Assembly (NCBI RefSeq): GCF_001942495.1
Contig: NZ_MKZS01000001.1
Span: 2,245,088 to 2,309,087, forward strand
Length of the DNA stretch: 64,000 nucleotides
Direction: 5' to 3'
Source of the DNA: Moorena bouillonii PNG
Lineage (GTDB): Bacteria; Cyanobacteriota; Cyanobacteriia; Cyanobacteriales; Coleofasciculaceae
This document shows, piece after piece, positions 1-8,266 of this stretch; position 1 is the stretch's first letter, and every line of letters begins with the position of its first letter. The notes under the pieces are model-generated. The model was given only the letters and a program-made list of their open reading frames with translations. It did no database searches and was not told the origin of the DNA. The translations under genes were made by a program, and so were the position numbers.

Positions 1-475
1 CCAGCAGTAAAGCCCGCTGAGCACGAACACCAGTATCATTAGGAGTTAGGTTTAATAAAGTGGTTAGGGCTTCAATCCCATCCGCCTGCCATTCAGCACG
101 ATAACCTCCCAATTCTCCTACCGCTTCCAGAGCCTCTTTATTGTTTGGGTCGATGGCTAAGACTTGTTGATAAGCAGCCCAAGCATCTGCATCTCGCCCT
201 GCTCGCTGATACGCTATCGCTAGACCTAACCTCCCTTCCTTCGATTGGGGAGAGCCTTTTAGAGCTTGTTCAAAGGTTGCGATCGCATTATCTACCCATC
301 CTTTCTTTAACAGAGAGTAACCTCGGCGTACAGCAGAAGTAACTTGTGCTTGGAGCGCTGGTACCACCGATTCAACTGGGCTGAAGATTAATACTCCTGC
401 TAACCCAAAAACCATCAAAAAGACCCACCAACGCTGCCAGTATAAATTTTTTTTGCCAAGATAATGGTTATTCAT
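1..475 (-). CDS. Membrane-anchored TPR-repeat protein, 3' end beyond window
   Basis: Reading the minus strand from an ATG at 475 gives an open frame of 158 codons that runs off the window edge without a stop. The N-terminus is basic (MNNHYLGKK), followed by one hydrophobic segment at about residues 13-33 (WQRWWVFLMVFGLAGVLIF), which reads as a signal anchor or uncleaved signal peptide. After it come tetratricopeptide-like helical pairs with the typical spacing of A, G, Y and P residues (A..AYQQVLAIDPNNKEAL at about 100-116). TPR proteins are protein-interaction scaffolds; the partner cannot be told. The porin gene downstream is on the same strand, but a 149-bp spacer with tandem repeats lies between. 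Because the C-terminus is missing, any catalytic domain beyond the repeats would not be seen. Confidence 0.8.
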   Translation of the reverse strand, partial: MNNHYLGKKNLYWQRWWVFLMVFGLAGVLIFSPVESVVPALQAQVTSAVRRGYSLLKKGWVDNAIATFEQALKGSPQSKEGRLGLAIAYQRAGRDADAWAAYQQVLAIDPNNKEALEAVGELGGYRAEWQADGIEALTTLLNLTPNDTGVRAQRALLL

Positions 476-510
476 TGGTCAAAAGGATGAAGTATGAACT
501 ATCAAGAATG

Positions 511-546
511 AAGGATAAACTATCAAGGATAAACTATCAAGGATGA
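511..546. repeat. 14-bp tandem repeat
   Basis: The unit AAGGATAAACTATC occurs twice in direct succession (511-524, 525-538) and a third partial copy follows. It lies in the short spacer between the TPR gene and the porin gene. It is a simple slippage-type repeat with no evident function. Confidence 0.7.
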
Positions 547-624
547 ATCAGTGTCTATGTTCTATCTATGTCAGCAATTCTATTAGCGAGTAGCTTGAAA
601 AACCTATTACTCATTACTCAGCAC

Positions 625-2274
625 TCAATCCCACAGATTACTCACATCAAAATCAGCCCTGACTCGAACACCAAGAATTGTATCTGAAAACTCATCTCGT
701 CCTTGCAAAGTCACACCTGCACGCACATTAGGTGAAACACGCACGTCATAGAACAATTCCCAAACATCTGGTACTTTATTACCTTCGTCCTGGCGCAAGT
801 CATCATTAGACAATTGCCGACCATAGCCAAGCCCTAGTCGGTCATCATCCATAAACAAATCTAAGAGGTTCAGACCCACACTGTAGGTATCCCCGCTTTC
901 CTCTAAATCAAGATTTTCGTACCAACCATAGCGCCCAAACAGTCCCATCTTGAGAGCAGGAATATATAGTTCTCCATTAATCCCGTAAGCTTCTTCGCGG
1001 TCAGAGGACTTCGGACCAAACTCGTTATCCCCTCGGTTCAAAGAAAAAATTTCCTGGAATCCATCTTTCTGAGCATCCCGAGCCGATAGGTAAGTCCCCC
1101 GAATGATTGCTGTACCTACCCGGAAAGCTAGCTCTGAAGAAAACCCATCAAAAGCAAAATCATCCAGGTCTCGGTCTGAAGAAAAGCCCGCAGCTCTTAC
1201 TTCCAGGTTGTCGGTTAGATTCCAGTTGAGCAGCACCCCCGGACGAGACGCAATACCAGCTGCTGCCAGAGCAGGATTCGTCTGAAACACCGGGTTAAAG
1301 AAATGGGTCGTACTATCTTTAGCAAAGCTATTGCGGTCAAAATAAGATGTCAAATCCATTAGACCAACCACAAAGCGCAGATTAGAATAGCTAGGCACAG
1401 AAGTGGTAAAGTAAAGTTCATTGATACTTAATCCGGTTTCCTCGGTGTCGGAAAAGCCCTCCCCAGTGGTGAGGTCAACTGTGGCACCAAACAAAGCATG
1501 GGGAGAAAGGGGATAAGTTCCTTGCAGCCGTAGTCTCGCTGATGTGTCTACCTGATTCACCAAGGCACCTTGTATGTTTAGGGTCGGAGCTAACGGGTTA
1601 TCATCCTTAGGGTCAATCTCTGGAATTAATGGACGCTCTGGTGCTTCCTCAAAGTTGGTTTGTGCCAGCTTCTTAGGCTCAATCGATACCCAATCATCTT
1701 CACTGGGGTGGAAGTTCTTAGGGTCATATTGCTTGGATAAACCTACAGTCCTATCAAAGTCCCTCAGGCAGCTTTCGTTTGTGTAGCCACAACCAAATTC
1801 TTGTCCGCTACTAACCGAGTAGTATTGGCTGTTCGGGTTTGCTTGAAACCTAGCCCTCATCCTCGTGCATGAATCCTTAACAGCCCAGTCCTCCTGGGCC
1901 TTTTCAGGCAAATTTGTAGAGTTGAACCTGTCCAGCCGGTCTTGGTCTGTGTTGCTCCAGACATTATTCTGTGATGGTTTCGAGGTTTCGCTCTTAGGGC
2001 TAAGAGGTTTTTCCGAAACAATTTGATCCGGAAGACTAAGACATAGCCCCGAAAAATGAGCATAGGCTGGTTCTGTTTTCAGACTAGCAACACCTAACAA
2101 AAGTGATAGGGTGATCGGGGCTATAAAACCCCATTTGGCTAAGGGGGAAGTCGAGGCAATGGATAATAAGAAGTAACTTAGCCCAACCGAACGCTTTAAG
2201 GCGCTCATACTTGGTTGATTAGGATCAATAGCAATAGGGATTTGATTTATGTCTATCATGAGCACCACAATCAA
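625..2274 (-). CDS. OprB-like outer-membrane porin
   Basis: Encodes 549 residues. A hydrophobic stretch ending in EPAYA-H (about residues 50-73) is a plausible signal peptide, but it sits far from the annotated start, so the true start is probably the internal Met of MSALKRSV (residue 23) rather than 2274. The C-terminal two thirds (about 230-549) alternate polar and aromatic/hydrophobic residues in short strands, as in a beta-barrel, with segments such as LRFVVGLMDLTSYFDRNSFA and FYDVRVSPNVRAGVTLQGRD that resemble carbohydrate-selective porins of the OprB family. No N-terminal SLH domain, which marks the common cyanobacterial SomA/OprB porins, is visible; instead there is a region with CGYTNESC-type cysteines (about 160-170). 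A role in passive solute passage across the outer membrane is family knowledge; the substrate is unknown. Confidence 0.7.
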   Translation of the reverse strand: MIVVLMIDINQIPIAIDPNQPSMSALKRSVGLSYFLLSIASTSPLAKWGFIAPITLSLLLGVASLKTEPAYAHFSGLCLSLPDQIVSEKPLSPKSETSKPSQNNVWSNTDQDRLDRFNSTNLPEKAQEDWAVKDSCTRMRARFQANPNSQYYSVSSGQEFGCGYTNESCLRDFDRTVGLSKQYDPKNFHPSEDDWVSIEPKKLAQTNFEEAPERPLIPEIDPKDDNPLAPTLNIQGALVNQVDTSARLRLQGTYPLSPHALFGATVDLTTGEGFSDTEETGLSINELYFTTSVPSYSNLRFVVGLMDLTSYFDRNSFAKDSTTHFFNPVFQTNPALAAAGIASRPGVLLNWNLTDNLEVRAAGFSSDRDLDDFAFDGFSSELAFRVGTAIIRGTYLSARDAQKDGFQEIFSLNRGDNEFGPKSSDREEAYGINGELYIPALKMGLFGRYGWYENLDLEESGDTYSVGLNLLDLFMDDDRLGLGYGRQLSNDDLRQDEGNKVPDVWELFYDVRVSPNVRAGVTLQGRDEFSDTILGVRVRADFDVSNLWD

Positions 2275-2714
2275 TTAAATATAACTGTGCTTAGTTCACA
2301 TTTATAGGGAATAAACGTTGTTTTACCAGCAGATAAAATATTATCCGTTTTTTTTTCGGTATAGATAATTATGTAGGTTATATAATTACGAATCTTGATT
2401 ACTTTTTTCAAAGTATTAGGGTGAATTTTATCTCACAAGGTTTGGTAATTCATCCATGTTATTATACCAAGGCTAATAGACTTGATATCACTCTCAAATT
2501 CATACAACAAAAAAAATAAATAATTGCTTATTAGGAGATAGTTAACGCCCAATTATTCATCATATAAATAATAGACATGGTTGAAATAGCCGCCTGAAAC
2601 CATAACATAAAAAAAATAACTCAATAAATAAAAATTAACCATAGTAAACCTTAATCAATTTTATTTGATTAAAATAAAATTTAACCTGTTAAAATTTTAT
2701 TTAATGACATTTTT
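2275..2714. other. AT-rich divergent intergenic region
   Basis: A 440-bp spacer separates the divergent porin and lipoprotein genes. It is strongly AT-rich with A and T runs and has no open frame of useful length. It must contain both promoters, but no confident -35/-10 pair or operator could be singled out. Confidence 0.5.
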
Positions 2715-3536
2715 ATGCAAGTATCGGCTATGCACAAAACCTTTATTTTTATTTGGGCAAAAAAAATAGTCAAACAAAATCTGACCCATTTGTTGAAAAG
2801 GGTATTTAGCATCTTTATACTCTTACTATTAAGTACTGGATGCACCCAGATTCCATTACCAGGACGGCAATTAACTAATCGATTACTCGGTCAACCTCCC
2901 GAAGCAATTTTTCAGCTTACGGTGACCAAATCAGACCGTCCAGGGATCTACACCGTAGCAGGAACCACGAATCTTCCGGAGGAAATTCCCATCACGGTAG
3001 CAGCGATTCGCTATTTGCACCCTAATCAACAGCTCTCTTTCAACAGAGACCCAAATTTTATCTATTCAATTCTGGCTTATCAAAATGTCGATGTAAAGAA
3101 GGGAAGATGGCAGACCGACTTGAAACTATGGCAAATTGCACCAGACGGTCAGTTTCAAGAAGTCTGGCAAATGGATCAGTCCAAACTTGGGTTATCACTA
3201 AAACCAGCAGAGGAAGTAACCTTCCTAGCCACCCTCACCCCCAAAGAGTCCCTCTGGGAACTAGAAGAGGAGTTAAAGAAGCAGCGAATAACCTTAGCAA
3301 GCAGCCTGATCAACAATACATCCGATGGTCAACGGTATGTCCAGGCACGTGAAGTTCTGTCCGTTGCCTTACCCACCGGTCAGACTAAACCACCTGAACC
3401 TAGACCTGAGGATATTAATGATGGGTGGGGCAAGCGGTATCTGCTGCTACCAGAACCACCGATTATTTATAAACTTGACAAGCCTAGTCAACGTCGAATC
3501 GATGCTCCCCTTTCAACTCCTGAGTTTTTACAATGA
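2715..3536 (+). CDS. Putative lipoprotein of unknown function
   Basis: Encodes 273 residues. A basic N-terminus is followed by a hydrophobic stretch (FSIFILLLLSTGC, about residues 31-43) ending in a lipobox LSTGC, so the mature protein probably begins at Cys43 and is lipid-anchored. The body has no recognised catalytic motif; it reads as a beta-rich periplasmic or outer-membrane-facing domain with a Pro-rich C-terminus (TKPPEPRPEDINDGWG). A second ATG at 2730 (MHKTF) is an equally good start, as neither has a clear ribosome-binding site. It is transcribed divergently from the porin and convergently to the PUFA-like operon, and a strong palindrome sits just after its stop. Confidence 0.65.
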   Translation: MQVSAMHKTFIFIWAKKIVKQNLTHLLKRVFSIFILLLLSTGCTQIPLPGRQLTNRLLGQPPEAIFQLTVTKSDRPGIYTVAGTTNLPEEIPITVAAIRYLHPNQQLSFNRDPNFIYSILAYQNVDVKKGRWQTDLKLWQIAPDGQFQEVWQMDQSKLGLSLKPAEEVTFLATLTPKESLWELEEELKKQRITLASSLINNTSDGQRYVQAREVLSVALPTGQTKPPEPRPEDINDGWGKRYLLLPEPPIIYKLDKPSQRRIDAPLSTPEFLQ

Positions 3537-3545
3537 TATCTGGTT

Positions 3546-3626
3546 TAAGGAGTGATGGAGTGATGGGGTGATCGGGTGATCGGGTGACCGAGTGATGGAG
3601 GGATGGAGTGATCACTCCATCCCTCC
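3546..3626. terminator. Tandem octamer repeat ending in a perfect 30-bp palindrome
   Basis: After the lipoprotein stop the sequence runs through degenerate copies of an 8-bp unit (GAGTGATG / GGGTGATC) and ends in a perfect palindrome with 15-bp arms, 3597-3611 and 3612-3626. It lies between two convergent genes, where it could fold into a cruciform or act as a bidirectional terminator. There is no T-run, so intrinsic termination is inferred only from position. Confidence 0.5.
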
Positions 3627-3702
3627 GTTCTTGTGCTTGGACAAAAGATACTGTGGAAAGGGAATTTTCCTCACCTGTTTATCCCCTCACCTGTTCATCC
3701 CC

Positions 3703-3990
3703 TCACCCCTTGAGAGTACTGATACTAATATCGCCCATCACAACACACTGGCAAGCTAGACGTGCGTGAGGATTGTCTGGAGCTAACACATCAAGCAAAT
3801 CCTGCTCATCAGCTGTGATAGGTGACAGGTGTTCAATGCCTCTGACTACCTCGATTAGACAGGTGCCACAGGATGCTTCCCGACAACCAAAAAGAAGGGA
3901 AATGGGATGCTCATCGCAGATCTCAGCTAGATTTTGGTTAGGTTCGACCTCAAGGGTTTGTTGATCGTCTTCAACGTGAATACTCACCAT
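3703..3990 (-). CDS. 2Fe-2S plant-type ferredoxin
   Basis: Encodes 95 residues. The cluster ligands are visible as Cys36-x4-Cys41-x2-Cys44 (GCREASCGTC) and a distal Cys80 in RLACQC, the spacing of plant-type 2Fe-2S ferredoxins; Cys82 is extra. It is the last gene of the minus-strand biosynthetic operon, 61 bp after the diiron oxygenase stop. The natural inference is that it delivers electrons to that oxygenase, as 2Fe-2S proteins do for many non-haem diiron enzymes, rather than being the photosystem I ferredoxin. It lacks a reductase domain, so a host ferredoxin reductase would be needed. Confidence 0.9.
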   Translation of the reverse strand: MVSIHVEDDQQTLEVEPNQNLAEICDEHPISLLFGCREASCGTCLIEVVRGIEHLSPITADEQDLLDVLAPDNPHARLACQCVVMGDISISTLKG

Positions 3991-4051
3991 AGCAACAATT
4001 TGGGTATCTCATGTATAACATTACTGGAGCAGGAGCTGGCAAAAGTTTGAC

Positions 4052-5278
4052 CTAACGCTTAACGGATCTCGAGAACTGCTTAAACTCTCGAATGTTATTT
4101 GCAACAGCTTTTTCAACTGAACCGGATGAAGCCATCAGACGCATCTCGCGATTAACAGGTGACAGATAGTCTAGACCTTCAAGAAACTTGCGGATATCCG
4201 ATAGAAGACGCTGGTGATATTTAGCTGCCACATGTAAGCCTTGATGTTCCTGACAGAAACACTTCTCCATCATCAGTAGTGCTTCTTGCTTAGACATGCT
4301 AAATAGAGGTGTTTGCAAGAGCTTATACACCATAGGCATAAGATTTCCACCAAAGGTACCAGGGAGTGTAGTAGATAGCCCATTAAACACATCGGTTTGT
4401 AAGCTGTGGATCGTTTGGTTACCAATGTACTTCTCCCAGGCGTTTGGCTGAGGGAAATCCTTATAGATTTCGTGGGACATTAACTGAGACGTTGCGGTGT
4501 GGAAACTTTCGTCTAGTAGATGATAACGAGAAACTGCTGTTGGAGCGGGAATAAACTCACGATTTTTCTCTAATCTCTTATATAACTGGGAAAAACTATA
4601 TTCCTTATTTTTGAGATTTAAATTGCCGATCCCACGGGCAGTATAGTACTGGCTCGCTAGAAAAGGAGAATTACTGATACTGATGGTGTACACTTGCATT
4701 CCCAAAGGAGAGCTTGTACGTCCACCCATCCCTTTAAAAGCAGCTAATGTTTTATCCATTTCCTTAGGTTTGGTTGACCTAGGACAGTGAAAAACTGTTT
4801 CGCCCATTAGGGCTAACTCTGTCTTACTACCAATAGTGTTAAAGGCACGAACATGGTAACGTTCTTGATTAGTTTCAAGGTCTAGCGCATGGCAGAGAAC
4901 TTCGTAATCATCAAAGGGAAAGAAGGCATTTGCTGTAACTTCATTAAATAAAATTGTATTCGTTTCAGTAGCAGCAATTAAATAGTAATTCAAAGCCCAA
5001 TAAAGATGGTTTAGAGCTTTTTGTTGTGAGGGTGAAGCCGCTTCATAGAGGGGGCTACCGTACAGCATTGAAAGCTCAGGTTCACCCCAGTAATAATCGC
5101 TATTGCTGCTATAATCAAAGTTTTTATACAACTCCTCTATCTTTTCGGTGTAATCTGACTCAGTGTTACGCCGATAATTAACATCCATCAGCTTAAGATT
5201 CTTGCGACCATGGACAACCTTGTCTGATGGAGTTGAAAATTGACTTCCTTTTTCTGGTGCTTTATGGGTTTTTAGCAT
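4052..5278 (-). CDS. AurF/CmlI-type non-haem diiron oxygenase
   Basis: Encodes 408 residues. A ferritin-like ligand set can be read: Glu105, Glu139-x2-His142 (ERYH), a candidate Glu226, and His253-x3-Glu257-x2-His260 (HLLDESFH). The HxxxExxH signature and the spacing of all seven positions match the seven-ligand diiron site of the N-oxygenases AurF and CmlI, whose extra histidine separates them from ordinary ferritin-like enzymes. Family members oxidise arylamines, but related proteins act on other substrates, and none of the neighbours makes an amine. It sits between PfaD and a ferredoxin gene, so oxygenation, desaturation or hydroxylation of an ACP-bound acyl chain is inferred. A strong AAGGAG ribosome-binding site precedes the ATG. 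A CylC-type halogenase is an alternative, but the ligand spacing favours AurF/CmlI. Confidence 0.75.
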   Translation of the reverse strand: MLKTHKAPEKGSQFSTPSDKVVHGRKNLKLMDVNYRRNTESDYTEKIEELYKNFDYSSNSDYYWGEPELSMLYGSPLYEAASPSQQKALNHLYWALNYYLIAATETNTILFNEVTANAFFPFDDYEVLCHALDLETNQERYHVRAFNTIGSKTELALMGETVFHCPRSTKPKEMDKTLAAFKGMGGRTSSPLGMQVYTISISNSPFLASQYYTARGIGNLNLKNKEYSFSQLYKRLEKNREFIPAPTAVSRYHLLDESFHTATSQLMSHEIYKDFPQPNAWEKYIGNQTIHSLQTDVFNGLSTTLPGTFGGNLMPMVYKLLQTPLFSMSKQEALLMMEKCFCQEHQGLHVAAKYHQRLLSDIRKFLEGLDYLSPVNREMRLMASSGSVEKAVANNIREFKQFSRSVKR

Positions 5279-5284
5279 ACTATT

Positions 5285-5290
5285 CTCCTT
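5285..5290 (-). promoter_or_regulatory. Strong Shine-Dalgarno for the diiron oxygenase
   Basis: The minus strand reads AAGGAG six nucleotides before the ATG at 5278. Most other genes of this operon lack such a site, so this cistron may be translated more strongly than its neighbours. Confidence 0.7.
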
Positions 5291-5405
5291 AGGTAAAAAT
5301 TACGTAATCTACGTAATCTATAAGTTAGATGGTCTCCAGTACCCTGCAGTATTGTTCATAGTAAACGTGGCAATTGGTAATGGGTAATGTATCAATAGTA
5401 ATTAC

Positions 5406-5447
5406 AATTACCAATTACCAATTACCAATTACCAATTACCAATTACC
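5406..5447. repeat. 7-bp tandem repeat (AATTACC x6)
   Basis: Six perfect head-to-tail copies of AATTACC lie between the diiron oxygenase and PfaD genes, with related CAATTGGTAATGGGTAATG just before. The array sits inside the presumed operon and falls in a 204-bp spacer, so copy-number change would not affect a coding frame. Confidence 0.85.
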
Positions 5448-5482
5448 AAGCTTGACAATATCGATAATTAAAAATTCACAAT

Positions 5483-7180
5483 TTAGGAAAGAGGAACTGG
5501 GCGATACTGACTGTAGTAATCTGGCATTTGGAGTCCTTGAATTTTTAAACTTTGTATTCGGTGTAAAAATGCAGCCCCATTCATGATGTGGTGAGCCACA
5601 TCAACCACACTGCGATTGTTTGGAGCAGCGAGGTAAGACCCTTGTACCCAGTTATTAAAGCTGCCCATGGCAGGTCCGCACCAAATCTGATAATCGATTT
5701 CTCTGCCTTTCTCCCCTGACTTCGACCAACGAGATGACAATCCTAGGTACCAGCGAAAAATCAGAGCCATTTTTACCTTAGGATTATTGGCAGCTTGTTT
5801 TATTTTATCAGGATTTCGTTGGGATATATAAGCTATGGTATCCTCCCAGATAGCTTCTATTTTTCTCTTGAAAATTTGTTTTTCCAGTTTTTCTCTTTCC
5901 TCGATAGGAATAGCTTCAATCGAGTCATAGCTTCTATATAACTCAAAGAGTTTCTGGGCCCGTAGGGGGAAGAGGCTACCTTTTTTTAGGACTTGAAGTT
6001 TTACCCCCATTTCAAACATATCTGCTGCTGGAGCCATGGTGACATCAGTCATATCAGCTTTAGCCAACACTTCCTTGGTATGTTGAGAGGTTCCAGCTTC
6101 AAGGCAAGACTGATTAATAGAGCCAGTCATAACATAAGCCGCACCCATCATAAAAGCAGCTAAGGCTGATTGTGGCGTACCAATCCCACCAGCAGCTCCA
6201 ACTCGAATCGGGTTTTCATAACCATATTTTTCCTGAATTTCATCCCTCAATTCCAAGATAGAAGGTAACAGACAAACCAAAGACCGATTATCTGTATGAC
6301 CACCTGAATCAGCTTCTACGGTGATATCGTCTGCCATGGGAACTTTTTCTGCCAAAGTTGCCTGTAGATCACTGATTAATCCCTGCTCAACAAGTTTTTT
6401 AAGGATTTGTGTTGGAGCAGGCTGGAGAAATTTCGCAGCAACTTCTCTTCTGGATATTTTAGCAATAACTTTATTTTTGATTTCGATTTGATTAGCGGTA
6501 TTGAGTCCTAATCCAGCAGCTCGATAATAAACAATATTGGGAGTTAAATCTAGAAATGCAGACGCTTCTACAGTTTGAACACCATAATTGAGAAATAGAT
6601 CAACAGCATGGCGTTCAATCGCAGGTTCACTGGGACTATGAATTAAATTAAAGGCGTAGGGACCTTGGGGTAAGGCTTGTTGAATACGTTTAATAGCTGC
6701 TTCCAGGCGGGAAGGACTTAATCCGCCAGCACCAAATGAACTCAAAATTCTCTCTTTGCCGAGAGCAATGACCATCTCCTCAGATGCAATTCCACCAGCC
6801 ATCGCTCCAGTAACATAGGCAGATTTTACCCCATGAAAGGATAAAAAACTGGGATCGCCTAACTGTTGAATTTGTATTGGTGGAACTGCCATCAGCAGTT
6901 CTACTTGAGAGCTCTTGCCATTTTCGGAAGGATACCAGTAGCCTTCTTGGGTTACGCCAATCTGTCCTTGGGATCTAACGATATAACAGGACTTTTCTAA
7001 ATCTAGCAGTTTAGCCTTAATTCCTCGATCATCAAATGCTATCCCATCCAAATCCCCTTTCCAACCTTGATTTTGACCATAGAAACAATTAAAAAATCCA
7101 ATTTTATTATCTTTTTGATTATTATTTTTGCTTAGAGGTTTATCTAAAGCAGTCATTGGTTTAGAACTAGTTTGAGTCAT
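5483..7180 (-). CDS. pfaD: PfaD-like FMN-dependent enoyl reductase
   Basis: Encodes 565 residues, the usual length for PfaD, the stand-alone enoyl reductase of PUFA synthases and related heterocyst-glycolipid-type PKSs. The N-terminal about 100 residues are the PfaD-specific leader. A TIM barrel of the 2-nitropropane dioxygenase/nitronate monooxygenase class follows, with GAMAGGIASEEMVIA, ILSSFGAGGLSPSRLEAAI, PYAFNLIHSPSEP, a HTDNRSL segment and the FMN-phosphate-binding GAAGGIGTPQSALAAFMMGA near residues 328-348. In the family it reduces the enoyl-ACP intermediate in trans, with FMN and NADPH. The gene lies in the operon behind the KS-CLF-AT and phospholipase-like genes, and its presence says the chain can be at least partly saturated. 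Confidence 0.93.
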   Translation of the reverse strand: MTQTSSKPMTALDKPLSKNNNQKDNKIGFFNCFYGQNQGWKGDLDGIAFDDRGIKAKLLDLEKSCYIVRSQGQIGVTQEGYWYPSENGKSSQVELLMAVPPIQIQQLGDPSFLSFHGVKSAYVTGAMAGGIASEEMVIALGKERILSSFGAGGLSPSRLEAAIKRIQQALPQGPYAFNLIHSPSEPAIERHAVDLFLNYGVQTVEASAFLDLTPNIVYYRAAGLGLNTANQIEIKNKVIAKISRREVAAKFLQPAPTQILKKLVEQGLISDLQATLAEKVPMADDITVEADSGGHTDNRSLVCLLPSILELRDEIQEKYGYENPIRVGAAGGIGTPQSALAAFMMGAAYVMTGSINQSCLEAGTSQHTKEVLAKADMTDVTMAPAADMFEMGVKLQVLKKGSLFPLRAQKLFELYRSYDSIEAIPIEEREKLEKQIFKRKIEAIWEDTIAYISQRNPDKIKQAANNPKVKMALIFRWYLGLSSRWSKSGEKGREIDYQIWCGPAMGSFNNWVQGSYLAAPNNRSVVDVAHHIMNGAAFLHRIQSLKIQGLQMPDYYSQYRPVPLS

Positions 7181-7370
7181 TATAATACAGCTGATTTGGT
7201 TAAATTAATAATTATAGTTTAGTAGATTGGCATGAAAATTACCTGTCCAAATTTTGGTAATATCAAGTCCGATAGCTTATTTTAATTGGGTTTTACTGCT
7301 ACCAGACTTGATATCAAATCAGGCTAGTTAATTGATACAGAACCTTTATCCTATTAATGTTTTTCTCAGG

Positions 7371-8249
7371 TTATGAGAGATTATTGTAGGTGTCGATAGC
7401 AAATTGGGCACGCTCATCAGGAGATTCTATTTCAGCAAACTGCTCAATAAAGTTGTTCGCCTCATCAAAGCTCCACAGCGGATCACCACCTTCTCCGTTC
7501 TGGGCTATATAGTGTACGGCAGCCTTAAAGACAGCACGAGCAGCATTTTTGGTATACGGCACACCTGGATCACCACCACCAAACTCTAAATCCAGATGCC
7601 AGAGCAAGACATTGCACTCTGCAGGAAATGGTTTGTGCTCCCGCAGCTGCATAGTTTCCATGCAGCGTTCATGGGAATAGGAATCAGCAAGGGAATGGAG
7701 AAAAATCGCTAAAGCCGTGATAGAGCTTGCCGGTACAGTTTTGAATCTCCGACGATTCAAAGAGTATTTAGGCGTTACCAGTAGATCGTCAGAATTGCCG
7801 TAAAGAGCCCACTGGTCCATGGTATTTAACTCTGGGATTCCCCTTGGACAGGAGTCGGAACTGTCCGTGAAGTAGTTGCAAGTGTTGCATTCGCTGGCGT
7901 CAGTGGGATAGGACACACCGAATGAATCAGTGCAACCGCGTCGGGGAAAGTGCCAGTATAGACTATACGGGCCAAAGCGTCCCGTATTGGTGAGACGCAC
8001 GTTGGTGCCGTTGTAACCTGTGAAATTAATTGAGTCCACAGCTTGATTGGTAACTGCAATCTGTTCTGCCAATTCTGGCGAGAAACCCGCTGCCCGCACT
8101 AGGGTGCGGGTAAATTCGTAATGAAAGGTACTGTGTTCTTTGAGTCCGTTGCGGTAGAACTCGTTGAAGGCATTTGTAGGTAACACCCAGCAGAGAATTA
8201 ACACGATGGTAGATACCCAAGTCAAGAAAAATAGTGTTTTACGCTTCAT
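7371..8249 (-). CDS. Secreted zinc phospholipase-C/DUF6765-like protein
   Basis: The ATG at 8249 gives 292 residues; the frame can also start at GTG 8264, immediately after the preceding stop. The N-terminus MKRKTLFFLTWVSTIVLILC up to about residue 27 (PTNA-F) is a clear signal peptide. The body has the pattern of His-rich zinc phospholipase-C-like proteins: HSTFHYEFTRTLVRAAGFSP, then NQAVDSIN, an HFPRRGC segment and LHSLADSYSHERC, with Asp and His spaced as metal ligands. A Cys-rich insert (ECNTCNYFTDSSDSC) may form disulfides, which fits export. It has no known counterpart in PUFA or heterocyst-glycolipid gene sets that I recognise. It could hydrolyse or transacylate a lipid product outside the cytoplasm; that is inference. 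Confidence 0.65.
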   Translation of the reverse strand: MKRKTLFFLTWVSTIVLILCWVLPTNAFNEFYRNGLKEHSTFHYEFTRTLVRAAGFSPELAEQIAVTNQAVDSINFTGYNGTNVRLTNTGRFGPYSLYWHFPRRGCTDSFGVSYPTDASECNTCNYFTDSSDSCPRGIPELNTMDQWALYGNSDDLLVTPKYSLNRRRFKTVPASSITALAIFLHSLADSYSHERCMETMQLREHKPFPAECNVLLWHLDLEFGGGDPGVPYTKNAARAVFKAAVHYIAQNGEGGDPLWSFDEANNFIEQFAEIESPDERAQFAIDTYNNLS

Positions 8250-8266
8250 GTTTGGTTGATACACAA

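Noticed and set aside
4052..5278. CylC/ColD-type diiron halogenase
   Set aside because: Considered because such enzymes occur with cyanobacterial type III PKS and columbamide pathways, but the HxxxExxH arrangement and seven-ligand spacing fit AurF/CmlI better.
5406..5447. Possible CRISPR-like array
   Set aside because: The units are only 7 bp with no spacers, which is a microsatellite.
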